Assembly: GCF_024508275.1 (NCBI RefSeq)
Contig: NZ_CP101989.1
Location: forward strand, 1-64,000
Source of the DNA: Cellulomonas wangsupingiae
GTDB taxonomy: Bacteria > Actinomycetota > Actinomycetes > Actinomycetales > Cellulomonadaceae
Direction: 5' to 3'
Length of the DNA stretch: 64,000 nt
Shown: positions 54,930 to 63,940 of the stretch, in pieces
Numbering within the stretch: position 1 is the first letter of the stretch
Layout: each line of letters begins with the position of its first letter
The notes under the pieces: generated by a model
The model's database searches: none
Told to the model about the DNA's origin: nothing
The model's input: the letters and a program-made list of their open reading frames with translations, nothing else
Position numbers and translations under genes: made by a program

Positions 54930-55745
54930 TCATGCCGGCAGCGAGGGCCGGGACGCTCCACCGTCGACGAACATCGGCTCGCCGTGGCGCTCCCTGCTGT
55001 AGAGGACGCACGTCCCTCGGCCGCTGCGCTTCGCGTCGTACATCGCCGCATCGGCCGCGGCGACGATGGCGTCGGGCGTGGTGAGCGCGTCCGACCCCAC
55101 GGCCACGCCGATGCTGGTCGTCGTCGTGCGTCGGTGCGGCCCGAGGTCGTACGGTGCCCGGAGCCTGTCGTGGACGCGGTGCGCCACGGCCAGCGCCGCC
55201 TCCGCCGTGGGGATCTCGTCGAGCAGGACGAGGAACTCGTCCCCGCCCACCCGGGCGGCGACGTCCCCTGCTCGCAGCTCGTCCGTGAGGCGTCGCGCCA
55301 TCTCGACGAGCAGCTGGTCACCGGCGGCGTGGCCGAGGGTGTCGTTCACCGTCTTGAAGTCGTCCACGTCGAGGAACAGGACGGCGACGTCGCTCCCGCG
55401 CGGACCCGCGCCGTTCAGGCCGTGGGCGAACCGCTCCCAGAAGGCCGCGCGGTTCGCCAGCCCGGTCAGGTCGTCGTGGAGCGCTCGGCGGCGCAGCTCG
55501 CGGGTGGCGATCGCGAGCTCGGCCGTGCGTTCGGCGATGCGGTCCTCGATCTCCCGGTACGTCGCCTCGAGCTCCTCACCGAGCGAGTTCACGCCGGCCG
55601 CGACGGCGTCGACGATGTCGCCGGCCCGGCCGACCGTCGCACGGGCGTCGAACCGCAGGGCGGCGAACTCCTGGATGACGTGGACGACCTCCTCGAGGCG
55701 GCCCGCCAGGTCCGGAGCGGCGTGGGCCTCCGGTGACACGGCCAT
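54930..55745 (-). CDS. Diguanylate cyclase
   Basis: This 271-residue protein has an N-terminal helical segment (about 1-90, possibly a coiled-coil dimerisation region with EELEATYREIEDRI) and a GGDEF domain. The active site RVGGDEF is intact, and an RxxD inhibition site (RAGD) lies five residues before it, so it should make cyclic di-GMP and be feedback-inhibited. There is no membrane helix or named sensor domain. The ATG at 55745 is 5 bases after the upstream gene's stop, so the two are likely co-transcribed. Confidence 0.92.
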   Translation of the reverse strand: MAVSPEAHAAPDLAGRLEEVVHVIQEFAALRFDARATVGRAGDIVDAVAAGVNSLGEELEATYREIEDRIAERTAELAIATRELRRRALHDDLTGLANRAAFWERFAHGLNGAGPRGSDVAVLFLDVDDFKTVNDTLGHAAGDQLLVEMARRLTDELRAGDVAARVGGDEFLVLLDEIPTAEAALAVAHRVHDRLRAPYDLGPHRRTTTTSIGVAVGSDALTTPDAIVAAADAAMYDAKRSGRGTCVLYSRERHGEPMFVDGGASRPSLPA

Positions 55746-55750
55746 CGCCG

Positions 55751-56137
55751 TCAGACCAGCCGTGACCGGAGCCACTCGGCGGCGGCGTCCGCGTCGTCGA
55801 ACAGCCGCGTGGGCACCTCCGGCCTGCTCACGTTGATGAAGAACGTCGCCATCATGCGACTGAGCGGGTTCCCGACGAGCAGGGCGACGGCGGACACGAT
55901 CTCCTGGCGGCGGACGAACTCCATCCGCGCCGCCCGGTCCTGCGGGCCGGCGTCCGTCGTGTGCACCAGGAGCGGTGCGGCCCGACCACCGGTGAGACCG
56001 CTCATCGCCTCGATCGCCGCGACCGCGTCCTCGAGGCCCGACGGCACGTGCGGGGTCCAGGTGAGCTCCACCACGCCGTCCGACCGGAGCCACATGCGGA
56101 ACTTCTCGTGGGTGAACACGGCCACCTCGTCGCTCAC
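55751..56137 (-). CDS. Small alpha/beta protein beside the diguanylate cyclase
   Basis: I do not recognise this 128-residue protein by name. Its secondary-structure pattern (beta VVELTWTP, helix EDAVAAIEAMSGL, beta APLLVHTTDAG, helix RMEFVRRQEI, beta AVALLVGNP, then SRMMATFFINVSRPEVPTRLF) resembles STAS-like/SpoIIAA-like proteins that sense or relay signals. It probably works with the cyclase downstream. The GTG at 56137 is the most likely start; the stop is 5 bases before the cyclase ATG. Confidence 0.65.
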   Translation of the reverse strand: MSDEVAVFTHEKFRMWLRSDGVVELTWTPHVPSGLEDAVAAIEAMSGLTGGRAAPLLVHTTDAGPQDRAARMEFVRRQEIVSAVALLVGNPLSRMMATFFINVSRPEVPTRLFDDADAAAEWLRSRLV

Positions 56138-56489
56138 CGGGTCACCGCCCGGCTCGCGGTGCGTGTGCGGGTGACGTGGCGACGCTCGCGCGGCCAGGTC
56201 GGCCGGGCGTCGGCCCGGGTCGTGGGCAGGCTGATCACAGGTGCTCCCTCGTTCGGCGGCCCGGCTGACCGCGTGGGTCCCGTGGCTTTGCGTCCCCGCC
56301 TCGCGACGGGTTTGCCTTTTCGTCTTCCCAGGGGCATCGGCCCGGTGAGGGTGCTCCATGAGAGGAATCACCCGGTGCCGAGGGGTGGCGCTCCGGGAGA
56401 ACCTGCCCGGCCGGCCGGGCAGGCGCTTGGGCGATCCGGGACGCGGGCATACCCTCGGGAGGATCCGCCACGCACCCGCGGGAGCATCC
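56138..56489. other. Divergent spacer before the TM2 gene
   Basis: This 352-bp spacer separates the minus-strand cyclase pair from the TM2 gene. I see no supported gene or repeat. A GGGAGCATCC ribosome-binding site for the TM2 gene lies at its end. Confidence 0.5.
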
Positions 56490-56978
56490 GTGACCGACAC
56501 GATCGACCGGACCGACCTGGGACTCGACGACGACGACGTCGGCGAGCGGCCCGTCGTGACGCGTCGACCGCTGCACGCGCCGCCCCCGCCCTTCCAGCCG
56601 CTGTCGAGCACCGTGCGTTACCCGCCGGGGCCGGTGGCCGACGTCGAGGACGTCGTGACGGAGCCGGTGGCGCCCGCGCCCCGACGGCTCGCGCGGGTGC
56701 TGGCCCCGTGGGCGAGGGTGCGGCCGTGGACGCGGTCGCGCGTCGTCGCCGGGCTGCTGGGGGTGTTCCTCGGCGGCCTGGGGCTGCACCGCCTGTACCT
56801 CGGCTACTGGCGCCGCGGTCTGACGATGCTGGCGGTCACGGTGGTGGGCGGCTTCCTCACGCTGGGGATCGCCGCCGTCGTCATGGGGGTGTGGGGCTTC
56901 GCCGAAGGGCTGCTGGTGCTGACCGTGCGGCGCGGGCGCTTCGCGCACGACGCCCGCGGGCGGCCGCTGCGCGGCTGA
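56490..56978 (+). CDS. TM2-domain membrane protein
   Basis: This 162-residue protein has a long Pro-rich N-terminus and a C-terminal TM2 domain (about 88-150): two membrane helices with a GLHRLYLGYWRRGL loop between them. The function of TM2 proteins is not well known. The GTG at 56490 follows a GGGAGC ribosome-binding site. Confidence 0.82.
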   Translation: MTDTIDRTDLGLDDDDVGERPVVTRRPLHAPPPPFQPLSSTVRYPPGPVADVEDVVTEPVAPAPRRLARVLAPWARVRPWTRSRVVAGLLGVFLGGLGLHRLYLGYWRRGLTMLAVTVVGGFLTLGIAAVVMGVWGFAEGLLVLTVRRGRFAHDARGRPLRG

Positions 56979-57003
56979 CGGGACGGCCCGGGCGCCCTCG
57001 GCA

Positions 57004-58773
57004 TCAGCCCTCGTGGGCGCGCTGCTCGCGCACCCGCTGCGCGGCACGCTCGTTGCCCGGCTCCTGGGCGATGCCGCGCAGCATCTGCTCGACCTTCTCC
57101 TCCGGCTGGCGGGGTGCCAGCAGCGGCACGTCGGGGTCGACCACGGCCTCGACGAGCACCGGGCGGTCGGCCGCCATCGCGCGGCGCCACGCGTGGTCCA
57201 GCTCCTGAGGGCTGCGCACGGTGATGCCGACGAGCCCGAGCAACTCGGCGTAGCCGGCGTACGGGAACACCGGCACCCGTTGCGACGTCTCGAACCGCGG
57301 GTCGCCCTCCATCTCCCGCTGCTCCCACGTCACCTCCGCGAGGTCGCCGTTGTGCAGCACGAGGACGACGAACCGCGGGTCCGCCCAGTCCCGCCAGCGG
57401 GCCGCGACGGTGATCAGCTCGGACAGGCCGTTCATCTGCATCGCCCCGTCCCCGGCCAGCGCGACCACCGGGCGGTCCGGGTGCAGCAGCTTCGCGGCGA
57501 TCCCGTACGGCATCGCCGAACCCATCGACGCCAGCGTGCTCGACAGGTGAGCGGGCACGCCCGGTGGCAGCCGTAGGTGCCGGGCGTACCAGTAGGTGAC
57601 GGAGCCGACGTCGACCGCGACCTGCGCGTCCGCCGGCAGGTGGCCGCTCAGCTCGCGCACCACGAGCTCGGGGTTGAGAGGGTCGGCGGGCAGCCGCACC
57701 CGCTGCTCGGCCACGTCGTGCCACTCCCGGACCGCGACCTCGACCTCCGAGCGCCACCCCGTGCGCTCGGGCAGCAGCGGCAGCAGCGCGTCCAGGGTGT
57801 CGGCGGCGTCCCCGACGAGCGCGACCTCGGCCGGGTACTTGGTGCCGATGTTGCGGCCCGTCACGTCGACCTGCACGGCACGCGCCTGACCCGGGGCCGG
57901 GTAGAACTCCGTCCACGGGTCATTGCTCCCGACGATCAGCAGCGTGTCGCAGCGGGACATCAGGTCCGCCGACGCGGTGGTCCCCAGGTGCCCCATGACG
58001 CCGCAGTGGTACGGCAGCGACTCGTCGAGCAGCGGCTTGCCCAGCAGCGACGTGGTGAGTCCGGCGCCCAGCCGCTCGACGACCCGGCGCACCTGGTCCG
58101 TCGCGCCCGCGGCGCCCTGGCCGACGAGCACCGCGACGCGCTCGCCGGCGGCCAGCAGGTCGGCCGCTCGCCGCAGGTCGTCCTGGCGCGGCACCGCGTG
58201 CCCTCGGGCGAACGCGGTGGACGAGCTGACCAGCCCGTGCGCATGCTGATCACCGTCGGGCAGGTCGGCCTTCTGCACGTCGTGCGGCACGATCACGCAC
58301 GCCGGGCCGGAGGTCGCCAGGGCGGTGCGGAACGCGGCGTCCAGGACGTGCGGCAGCTGCTCGGGGGAGACGACGGTCTGCACGTACTGGGCGCAGACGT
58401 CCTTGAACAGCGTGTGCAGGTCGACCTCCTGCAGGTAGCCGCTGCCCAGGGCCGTGCTCACGATCTGGCCGACGATCGCCACGACGGGCTTGCGGTCGAG
58501 CTTGGCGTCGTACAGGCCGTTGAGCAGGTGGATGGCGCCCGGGCCCTGCGTCGCGAGGCAGACGCCGACGCCGCCGCCGTACTTGGCGTGCCCCGTGGCC
58601 ATGAACGCGGCCATCTCCTCGTGCCGCGCGGTCACGAGCTCGACGTCGGCCTCGCGCCGGTGCAGCGCCGCGAGGAGCGGGTCGATGCCGTCCCCGGCGA
58701 ACCCGAAGACGCGGTCCACGCCCCACGCGGTCAGCCTCTGCACGATGCCGTCCGCCACCGTCGCCGCGCCCAT
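57004..58773 (-). CDS. poxB: Pyruvate oxidase/dehydrogenase (quinone), ThDP-dependent
   Basis: This 589-residue ThDP enzyme resembles PoxB, which oxidises pyruvate to acetate and CO2 and passes electrons to the quinone pool. It has the catalytic Glu in ARHEEMAAF, a central FAD-type domain with GHLGTTAS and the ThDP/Mg motif GDGAMQMNGLSELIT with a following Asn. The C-terminus lacks a clear amphipathic membrane-binding helix but is charged. Acetate made here would feed the glyoxylate genes nearby, which is inference. Acetolactate synthase-like activity is less likely. The ATG at 58773 follows ACGGGAGC. Confidence 0.9.
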   Translation of the reverse strand: MGAATVADGIVQRLTAWGVDRVFGFAGDGIDPLLAALHRREADVELVTARHEEMAAFMATGHAKYGGGVGVCLATQGPGAIHLLNGLYDAKLDRKPVVAIVGQIVSTALGSGYLQEVDLHTLFKDVCAQYVQTVVSPEQLPHVLDAAFRTALATSGPACVIVPHDVQKADLPDGDQHAHGLVSSSTAFARGHAVPRQDDLRRAADLLAAGERVAVLVGQGAAGATDQVRRVVERLGAGLTTSLLGKPLLDESLPYHCGVMGHLGTTASADLMSRCDTLLIVGSNDPWTEFYPAPGQARAVQVDVTGRNIGTKYPAEVALVGDAADTLDALLPLLPERTGWRSEVEVAVREWHDVAEQRVRLPADPLNPELVVRELSGHLPADAQVAVDVGSVTYWYARHLRLPPGVPAHLSSTLASMGSAMPYGIAAKLLHPDRPVVALAGDGAMQMNGLSELITVAARWRDWADPRFVVLVLHNGDLAEVTWEQREMEGDPRFETSQRVPVFPYAGYAELLGLVGITVRSPQELDHAWRRAMAADRPVLVEAVVDPDVPLLAPRQPEEKVEQMLRGIAQEPGNERAAQRVREQRAHEG

Positions 58774-58962
58774 GTCGGCTCCCGTCCTCGGGTGCGGCAC
58801 CGCCGGGGCGGCCGGTGCCTGCGACCCATGCTGCGCGACGGTTCGCGCGGACGCATCCGCGCGCGACGTCGCCGCTCCCGGCGGGACCGACCCCTCGCGG
58901 GCGCCGGGTGCACGGCTGGAACGCGTGCGGGGTCGGGCCCCGGGACGCGGGAGGATGGGCGC

Positions 58963-60609
58963 ATGAGCGCGACACTCCAGGCCCGTGGGGTGGCCGCGGC
59001 ATTCGGCGACCGTCAGCTGTTCTCGGGGCTCGACCTCGTCGTCGCCCCGGGGGACGTCGTCGGGCTGGTCGGGCCCAACGGCGCGGGCAAGACGACCCTG
59101 CTGCGCATCCTCGCCGGTCAGCGGCCTCCGGATGCGGGCTCGATCGCCCTGTCGCCCCCCACGGCGCAGGTCGGGTACCTCGTGCAGGAGGTCGAGCGGC
59201 ACGCCGACGAGACGGTGCGGACGTTCCTCGAGCGGCGCACCGGGGTCGCCGACGCGCAGCACGCCATGGACGCGGCGTCGGACGCGCTGGCGGCCGACGA
59301 GCCCGACGCGGGCGACCGCTTCACCCACGCCCTCGAGCGGTGGATGGCCCTCGGCGGTGCGGACCTCGACACGCGGCTCGGCGTCGTCGCCGACGACCTG
59401 GGGCTGGGCGTCGACCTCGACCTGCCGATGACCGCGCTGTCCGGCGGCCAGGCCGCGCGCGTCGGCCTCGCGGCGCTGCTGCTGTCCCGCTTCGACCTCT
59501 ACCTGCTCGACGAGCCGACGAACGACCTCGATGCCGACGGTCTCGACCGCCTCGAGGAGTTCGTCGAGCGCGCGCAGGCGCCGGTCGTGGTCGTCAGCCA
59601 CGACCGCGAGTTCCTGGCGCGCACGGTCACGACGGTGGTCGAGATCGACCGCAGCCTGCAGCGCGTCGCCACCTACGGCGGCTCGTACGACGCGTACCTC
59701 GACGAGCGGTCGACCGCCCGCCGCCAGGCGCGCGAGGCGTACGAGGACTACGCGAGCCGCCGCGACGCGCTGGCCGGGCGGGCCCGGATGCAGCGCGCGT
59801 GGATGGAGAAGGGCGTGCGCAACGCCCGGCGCAAGGCGAGCGACAACGACAAGCACGTCAAGCACCACCGCGGCGAGACGTCGGAGAAGCAGGCCGCCAA
59901 GGCGCGGCAGACGGACCGGATGATCGAGCGCCTGGAGACCGTCGAGGAGCCGCGCAAGGAGTGGCAGCTGCGCATGAGCATCGCGACGGCGCCGCGCTCG
60001 GGCGCCGTCGTCGCGACCGCGCGGGCCGCGGTGGTGAGGCGCGGCGACTTCGTCCTCGGGCCCGTGGACCTGCAGCTCGACTGGCAGGACCGCGTCGCGG
60101 TCACCGGGCCGAACGGGTCCGGAAAGTCCACGCTGCTCGCGCTGCTGCTGGGCCGCCTCGCCCCGGACGCCGGCACGGCGTCGCTCGGGCCCGGCGTGCT
60201 CGTCGGCGAGGTGGACCAGGCGCGCGCCGCGTTCGAGGGCGACGAGCCGGTCGGCGAGGCGTTCGCCCGCCAGGTCCCGGACTGGACGACCGCGGACGTC
60301 CGCACGCTGCTGGCCAAGTTCGGGCTCGCCGGGCACCAGGTCGGACGCCCGGCGTCGTCGCTGTCGCCGGGGGAGCGCACGCGCGCCGCCCTCGCGCTGC
60401 TGCAGGCCCGCGGCGTCAACCTGCTGGTCCTGGACGAGCCGACCAACCACCTCGACCTGCCGGCCATCGAGCAGCTCGAGCAGGCGATGGAGTCCTTCGA
60501 CGGCACGATCCTGCTGGTCACGCACGACCGGCGGATGCTCGACACCGTGCGCCTGACGCGCCGCTGGCACGTCGAGGAGGGCCGGGTCGGCGAGGTCCGC
60601 CCGGACTGA
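58963..60609 (+). CDS. ABC-F family ATPase
   Basis: This 548-residue soluble protein has two ABC ATPase domains and no membrane domain: Walker A GPNGAGKTT and GPNGSGKST, signatures LSGGQAARVG and LSPGERTRAA, and Walker B LLDEPTNDLD and VLDEPTNHLD. The domains are joined by a charged linker (about 235-310, RMQRAWMEKGVRNARRKASD). ABC-F proteins act on the ribosome; some protect it from antibiotics and others regulate translation. The linker length does not allow a firm choice. The ATG at 58963 follows GGGAGGATGG. Confidence 0.93.
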   Translation: MSATLQARGVAAAFGDRQLFSGLDLVVAPGDVVGLVGPNGAGKTTLLRILAGQRPPDAGSIALSPPTAQVGYLVQEVERHADETVRTFLERRTGVADAQHAMDAASDALAADEPDAGDRFTHALERWMALGGADLDTRLGVVADDLGLGVDLDLPMTALSGGQAARVGLAALLLSRFDLYLLDEPTNDLDADGLDRLEEFVERAQAPVVVVSHDREFLARTVTTVVEIDRSLQRVATYGGSYDAYLDERSTARRQAREAYEDYASRRDALAGRARMQRAWMEKGVRNARRKASDNDKHVKHHRGETSEKQAAKARQTDRMIERLETVEEPRKEWQLRMSIATAPRSGAVVATARAAVVRRGDFVLGPVDLQLDWQDRVAVTGPNGSGKSTLLALLLGRLAPDAGTASLGPGVLVGEVDQARAAFEGDEPVGEAFARQVPDWTTADVRTLLAKFGLAGHQVGRPASSLSPGERTRAALALLQARGVNLLVLDEPTNHLDLPAIEQLEQAMESFDGTILLVTHDRRMLDTVRLTRRWHVEEGRVGEVRPD

Positions 60610-60715
60610 CCGGGCCGACGCCCGTCGCGCGGCCGACGACCGGTCGTCCGCGCGACCGATCCCCGGGCACGTCAGCGCCGGTTAGCGTGGCGGTCCGACG
60701 ACCAGGAGGTTCGAC

Positions 60716-61234
60716 ATGACGACCCCGAAGGACCGCGCCCGGGCTGCCGTGGTGAGCGGGCTGGCCACGACCGCCTACTACGCCGTGCCCGACCTGCTGC
60801 ACTCCCGCCGGGCACGCGGGTGGGCGAAGGTGGCCTGCCTGGTCCCCGTCGTCGCGGTGAGCCTGCCGACGTCCCGCGAGGAGTGGGACGAGCTGCGCAC
60901 GTCGGCGCGCGACGCGCGCGCCGCCCTCGCGGCGGCGCAGGACGGCGGCACCGAGGCCGCCGCGCAGGAGGGCGGCACCGAGGCCGCCGCGCAGGACGAC
61001 GAGGCCGTCCGGGCCGGGTCGTCCGTGCGGTTCAAGGTCGCCATGGGCGCGGCCGCCGCGGTGGCGCTGGTCGGCTCGACCGTCGCGACGGTCGCCGCCG
61101 AGCGGTGGGTGTTCCGCCGCGGAGAGGCACGCGCGGCGGCCGGGGTGCGGTACCCGCACACCCGCACCGCGCTGGTCCTGGGTGTGCTCAGCGCGGCGGT
61201 CGGGCTGATCCCCGAGCCGTCCGAGAGCCGCTGA
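60716..61234 (+). CDS. Hypothetical membrane protein
   Basis: This 172-residue protein has a possible membrane segment (VACLVPVVAVSLPTS near residue 38), a hydrophilic middle with an 8-residue tandem repeat GGTEAAAQ (two copies, made by a 24-bp DNA repeat at about 60942-60990), and a second hydrophobic segment (VAMGAAAAVALVGSTVATVAA near 108). No family is recognised. The ATG at 60716 follows a CAGGAGGT ribosome-binding site. Confidence 0.65.
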   Translation: MTTPKDRARAAVVSGLATTAYYAVPDLLHSRRARGWAKVACLVPVVAVSLPTSREEWDELRTSARDARAALAAAQDGGTEAAAQEGGTEAAAQDDEAVRAGSSVRFKVAMGAAAAVALVGSTVATVAAERWVFRRGEARAAAGVRYPHTRTALVLGVLSAAVGLIPEPSESR

Positions 61235-61355
61235 TCCGCTCGCCACGGCGGGCGGGCGCGGTGCCGGGACCCAGGGCCCACACCGCCCGCCGGGGCGCGG
61301 ACAGACTGCGACGCGACAGCCACGCACCGCGTGGACCGCGTCGGAGGGAACGTCC

Positions 61356-62351
61356 ATGAGCAGCGTCCTCGTCGTCGGAGGTTCCGGCCTCCTCGGCTTC
61401 CACACCATCGTCGAGCTGGTCGCGCGCGGGCACCGCGTCACCAGCCTGTCCCTGCCGCCGGCGGCGACCGACGTGACGTTCCCCGAGGGCGTCGCGACGC
61501 TGTGGGCGGACCTGGGCGCGATGACCGACGACGAGCTGACCTCCGTGCTCCTCGACGTCGACGCCGTCGTGTACGCCGCCGGGGCCGACGAGCGCACCGT
61601 GCCGCCGGCCCCGGCGGCGCACTGGTTCCACGAGGCGAACGTGCGGCCCACGCAGCGCGTCGCACGCCTCGCCCGGCAGGCGGGCGTCTCGCGCTTCGTG
61701 CTGTTCGGCTCGTACACCGCCGAGTTCGCCGAGCGGTGGCCGGACCTCGGCTACCGCACGCACAACGGCTACCCCCGGACGCGTCTCGCGCAGGAGGAGG
61801 TCGCCCACCTCGAGGGCGACGGCGCGATGGACGTCATGGTGCTGCGGCTGCCCTACATCTTCGGGATCGTCGGGCAGCGCCGCCCGCTGTGGCAGTTCGT
61901 CCTGGACCGGGTGCAGACGCCCGGCCCGGTCGCGGTGCTCGGCGGATCCACGTCGTCCGTGACGGTCCGGCAGGTCGCGCAGGCCGCGGCCGGCGCGCTC
62001 GAGCACGGCACGCACGGGGCGCGGTACGCGATCGACGCGTACGAGCTGACGTACGCCGAGCTGTACCGCCTCGCGTGCGAGGCCGTCGGCCGCGACCCGC
62101 AGGACGTCGTGGTCGTCCCCCTCGACGTGATGCTCCCGCACGCCGAGCGGGCGGACGCCGCGGCCGCGGCCGCCGGGGTCGAGCACGGCATCCACGTCGT
62201 CGACGGCTTCCGCTTCCAGGACCGCCGGGCCGTCAGCGACCCCGAGGCGACCGCCGCCGTCCTCGGGATCGAGCCGGACGACGTGGTCGAGGCCGTGCGC
62301 GAGACGTTCCGGTGGTGCGTCGAGCACCCGCAGCCCGCTCCCGTCGGCTGA
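61356..62351 (+). CDS. NAD-dependent epimerase/dehydratase family protein
   Basis: This 331-residue protein is an extended short-chain dehydrogenase with the Rossmann motif VVGGSGLLGFHT at its N-terminus and Val-Val-Tyr-Ala-Ala-Gly segments. The catalytic YxxxK appears as YPRTR (YxxxR), so the usual Lys is missing and the substrate and activity are uncertain. It may be an atypical SDR that binds a sugar nucleotide. The ATG at 61356 follows GGAGGGAACG. Confidence 0.85.
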   Translation: MSSVLVVGGSGLLGFHTIVELVARGHRVTSLSLPPAATDVTFPEGVATLWADLGAMTDDELTSVLLDVDAVVYAAGADERTVPPAPAAHWFHEANVRPTQRVARLARQAGVSRFVLFGSYTAEFAERWPDLGYRTHNGYPRTRLAQEEVAHLEGDGAMDVMVLRLPYIFGIVGQRRPLWQFVLDRVQTPGPVAVLGGSTSSVTVRQVAQAAAGALEHGTHGARYAIDAYELTYAELYRLACEAVGRDPQDVVVVPLDVMLPHAERADAAAAAAGVEHGIHVVDGFRFQDRRAVSDPEATAAVLGIEPDDVVEAVRETFRWCVEHPQPAPVG

Positions 62352-62357
62352 CGGGCC

Positions 62358-62382
62358 GGGGCGCCCCTCCGCGGGGCGCCCC
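62358..62382. terminator. Terminator after the epimerase gene
   Basis: A perfect 10-bp stem (GGGGCGCCCC repeated on both arms, itself palindromic) with a TCCGC loop is followed by TTCCC, 6 bases after the epimerase stop. Confidence 0.8.
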
Positions 62383-62464
62383 TTCCCAGGGGCGCCCGGG
62401 GTCCCTAGCCTGGCGGGCGGGCCGCGACGTCGCGGCGACACCCCCCTGCCCCCGGGAGCGTGCG

Positions 62465-63925
62465 ATGCCGGACGATCCGCAGACCCACGTCATGCCGCCC
62501 GTGCGCGGGCTCGGCCACCACGTGCTCGGCCGCCGCGGGTTCCTCGCGCTGACCGGCGCGGCCACGGCCGTCGTCGCCGGTGCCGGTGCGGCTGCCGCGC
62601 ACGACGGACGGTCCTGGGGGCCGCGCCCGTCGCTGCCGCACGGCCCCGGCCGCCACCACGGCGGCGCGGCCGGCGCCGAGCGTGCCGCCGTCGCGTTCGT
62701 CCGTGCCGCGACGGACGCGTACCCGGCCGTGAACACCGGGCCGCGGCTCGCGCAGAGCTACACCGACGAGCTGGGGCTGTTCTCCACGGCGTTCGTCTAC
62801 GACAACGCGCTCGCCGTCTGCGCGCTGCTGGCGGACGGCCGGCGCAGCAGCGTCGAGACGGCCCGGGTCATCGGCGACGGCCTGGTGTTCGCGCAGCAGC
62901 ACGACCCCGACCACGCCGACGGGCGGCTGCGGCAGGGCTACAACGTCGGCCCGTACACGTTCTACGACGGCACCCCGCAGCCCGACGGGTTCGTGCGTGC
63001 CGACGGGTACGCCAACGTCGGGTGGCAGTTCGGGTTCCTGGGCACGGCCGTGGGCGACATGGCCTGGCCGGGCATCGCGCTGCTGCAGCTGTACCGCGCG
63101 ACGCGCGACCCCGAGTACCGCGACGCCGCCGTGCGCATCGGCGAGTGGATCGTGACGACCACCTGGTCCACCGCACCCCTGGGCGGGTTCTCGTTCGGCG
63201 TCGACGGCGGCGACCAGCCGGTGCCCAACGGGTCGACGGAGCACAACGTCGACTGCGTCGCGTTCTTCACGATGCTGCGCAAGGTCACGGGCGACCGGCG
63301 CTGGACGGCCGCCGCCGAGCACGCGCTCGCGTTCGTCGACCGCATGTGGGAGCCACGCTCCGGCTGGTTCTGGACGGGCACGAACGACGGCGTCGAGATC
63401 AACCGGGACCCCGTGCCCCTGGACCCCGCGACGTGGAGCCGGCTGGCGATCCGCGAGCGTCGCTACGACGGCGCCCTGGACTGGGCGGCCACCGCGCTCG
63501 CGGTCACGGACGACGCCGCGGCACCGACGTCGCAGCTCCCCGACGGCGAGCGGGTCTCGGGTGTCACGTTCAGCACCGCGTCCCTCACGTCCACGGCCCA
63601 GTACAACGGGATCACGGTCCACCCCGACGGCGTGTGGCTCGAGGGCACCGCCCAGCTCGCGACGTCGCTGCTCGACCGTGACCGCCGCGGCGACCGGCAC
63701 CGGGCCGAGGACCTGCTGGCCCAGGTGCGGCACGCGCAGGACGTCCTCGGGGGTGGCCAGCACCTCGGGGGCGTGGCGGTCGACGGCGGCGTCGTCGCCG
63801 CGTCCAGCCTGCTCGACACCGGCTTCGGGTTCGGCTACTTCCAGGTGCAGCACGTCGGCGCGACGTCGTGGTTCCTGCTCGCGTCGACACGCTCGAACCC
63901 GATGCGCTGGGGCGGACTGGGCTGA
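62465..63925 (+). CDS. Tat-exported alpha/alpha-toroid protein
   Basis: This 486-residue protein has a twin-arginine signal (GRRGFLALTGAATAVVAGAG) and a body of helical repeats with DNALAVCALL, then TEHNVDCVAFFTMLRKVTGD and WTGTNDG, which resemble the (alpha/alpha)6 toroid of six-hairpin glycosidases. I cannot assign a glycoside hydrolase family or a catalytic pair. It may act on an extracellular polysaccharide. The ATG at 62465 follows CGGGAGCGTGCG. Confidence 0.75.
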   Translation: MPDDPQTHVMPPVRGLGHHVLGRRGFLALTGAATAVVAGAGAAAAHDGRSWGPRPSLPHGPGRHHGGAAGAERAAVAFVRAATDAYPAVNTGPRLAQSYTDELGLFSTAFVYDNALAVCALLADGRRSSVETARVIGDGLVFAQQHDPDHADGRLRQGYNVGPYTFYDGTPQPDGFVRADGYANVGWQFGFLGTAVGDMAWPGIALLQLYRATRDPEYRDAAVRIGEWIVTTTWSTAPLGGFSFGVDGGDQPVPNGSTEHNVDCVAFFTMLRKVTGDRRWTAAAEHALAFVDRMWEPRSGWFWTGTNDGVEINRDPVPLDPATWSRLAIRERRYDGALDWAATALAVTDDAAAPTSQLPDGERVSGVTFSTASLTSTAQYNGITVHPDGVWLEGTAQLATSLLDRDRRGDRHRAEDLLAQVRHAQDVLGGGQHLGGVAVDGGVVAASSLLDTGFGFGYFQVQHVGATSWFLLASTRSNPMRWGGLG

Positions 63926-63940
63926 CGGGCCGGGGCGGTG

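Noticed and set aside
57577..58962. A long N-terminal extension of the ABC-F gene
   Set aside because: The extension overlaps poxB on the other strand and has no domain; the ATG at 58963 has a good ribosome-binding site and gives the normal length.
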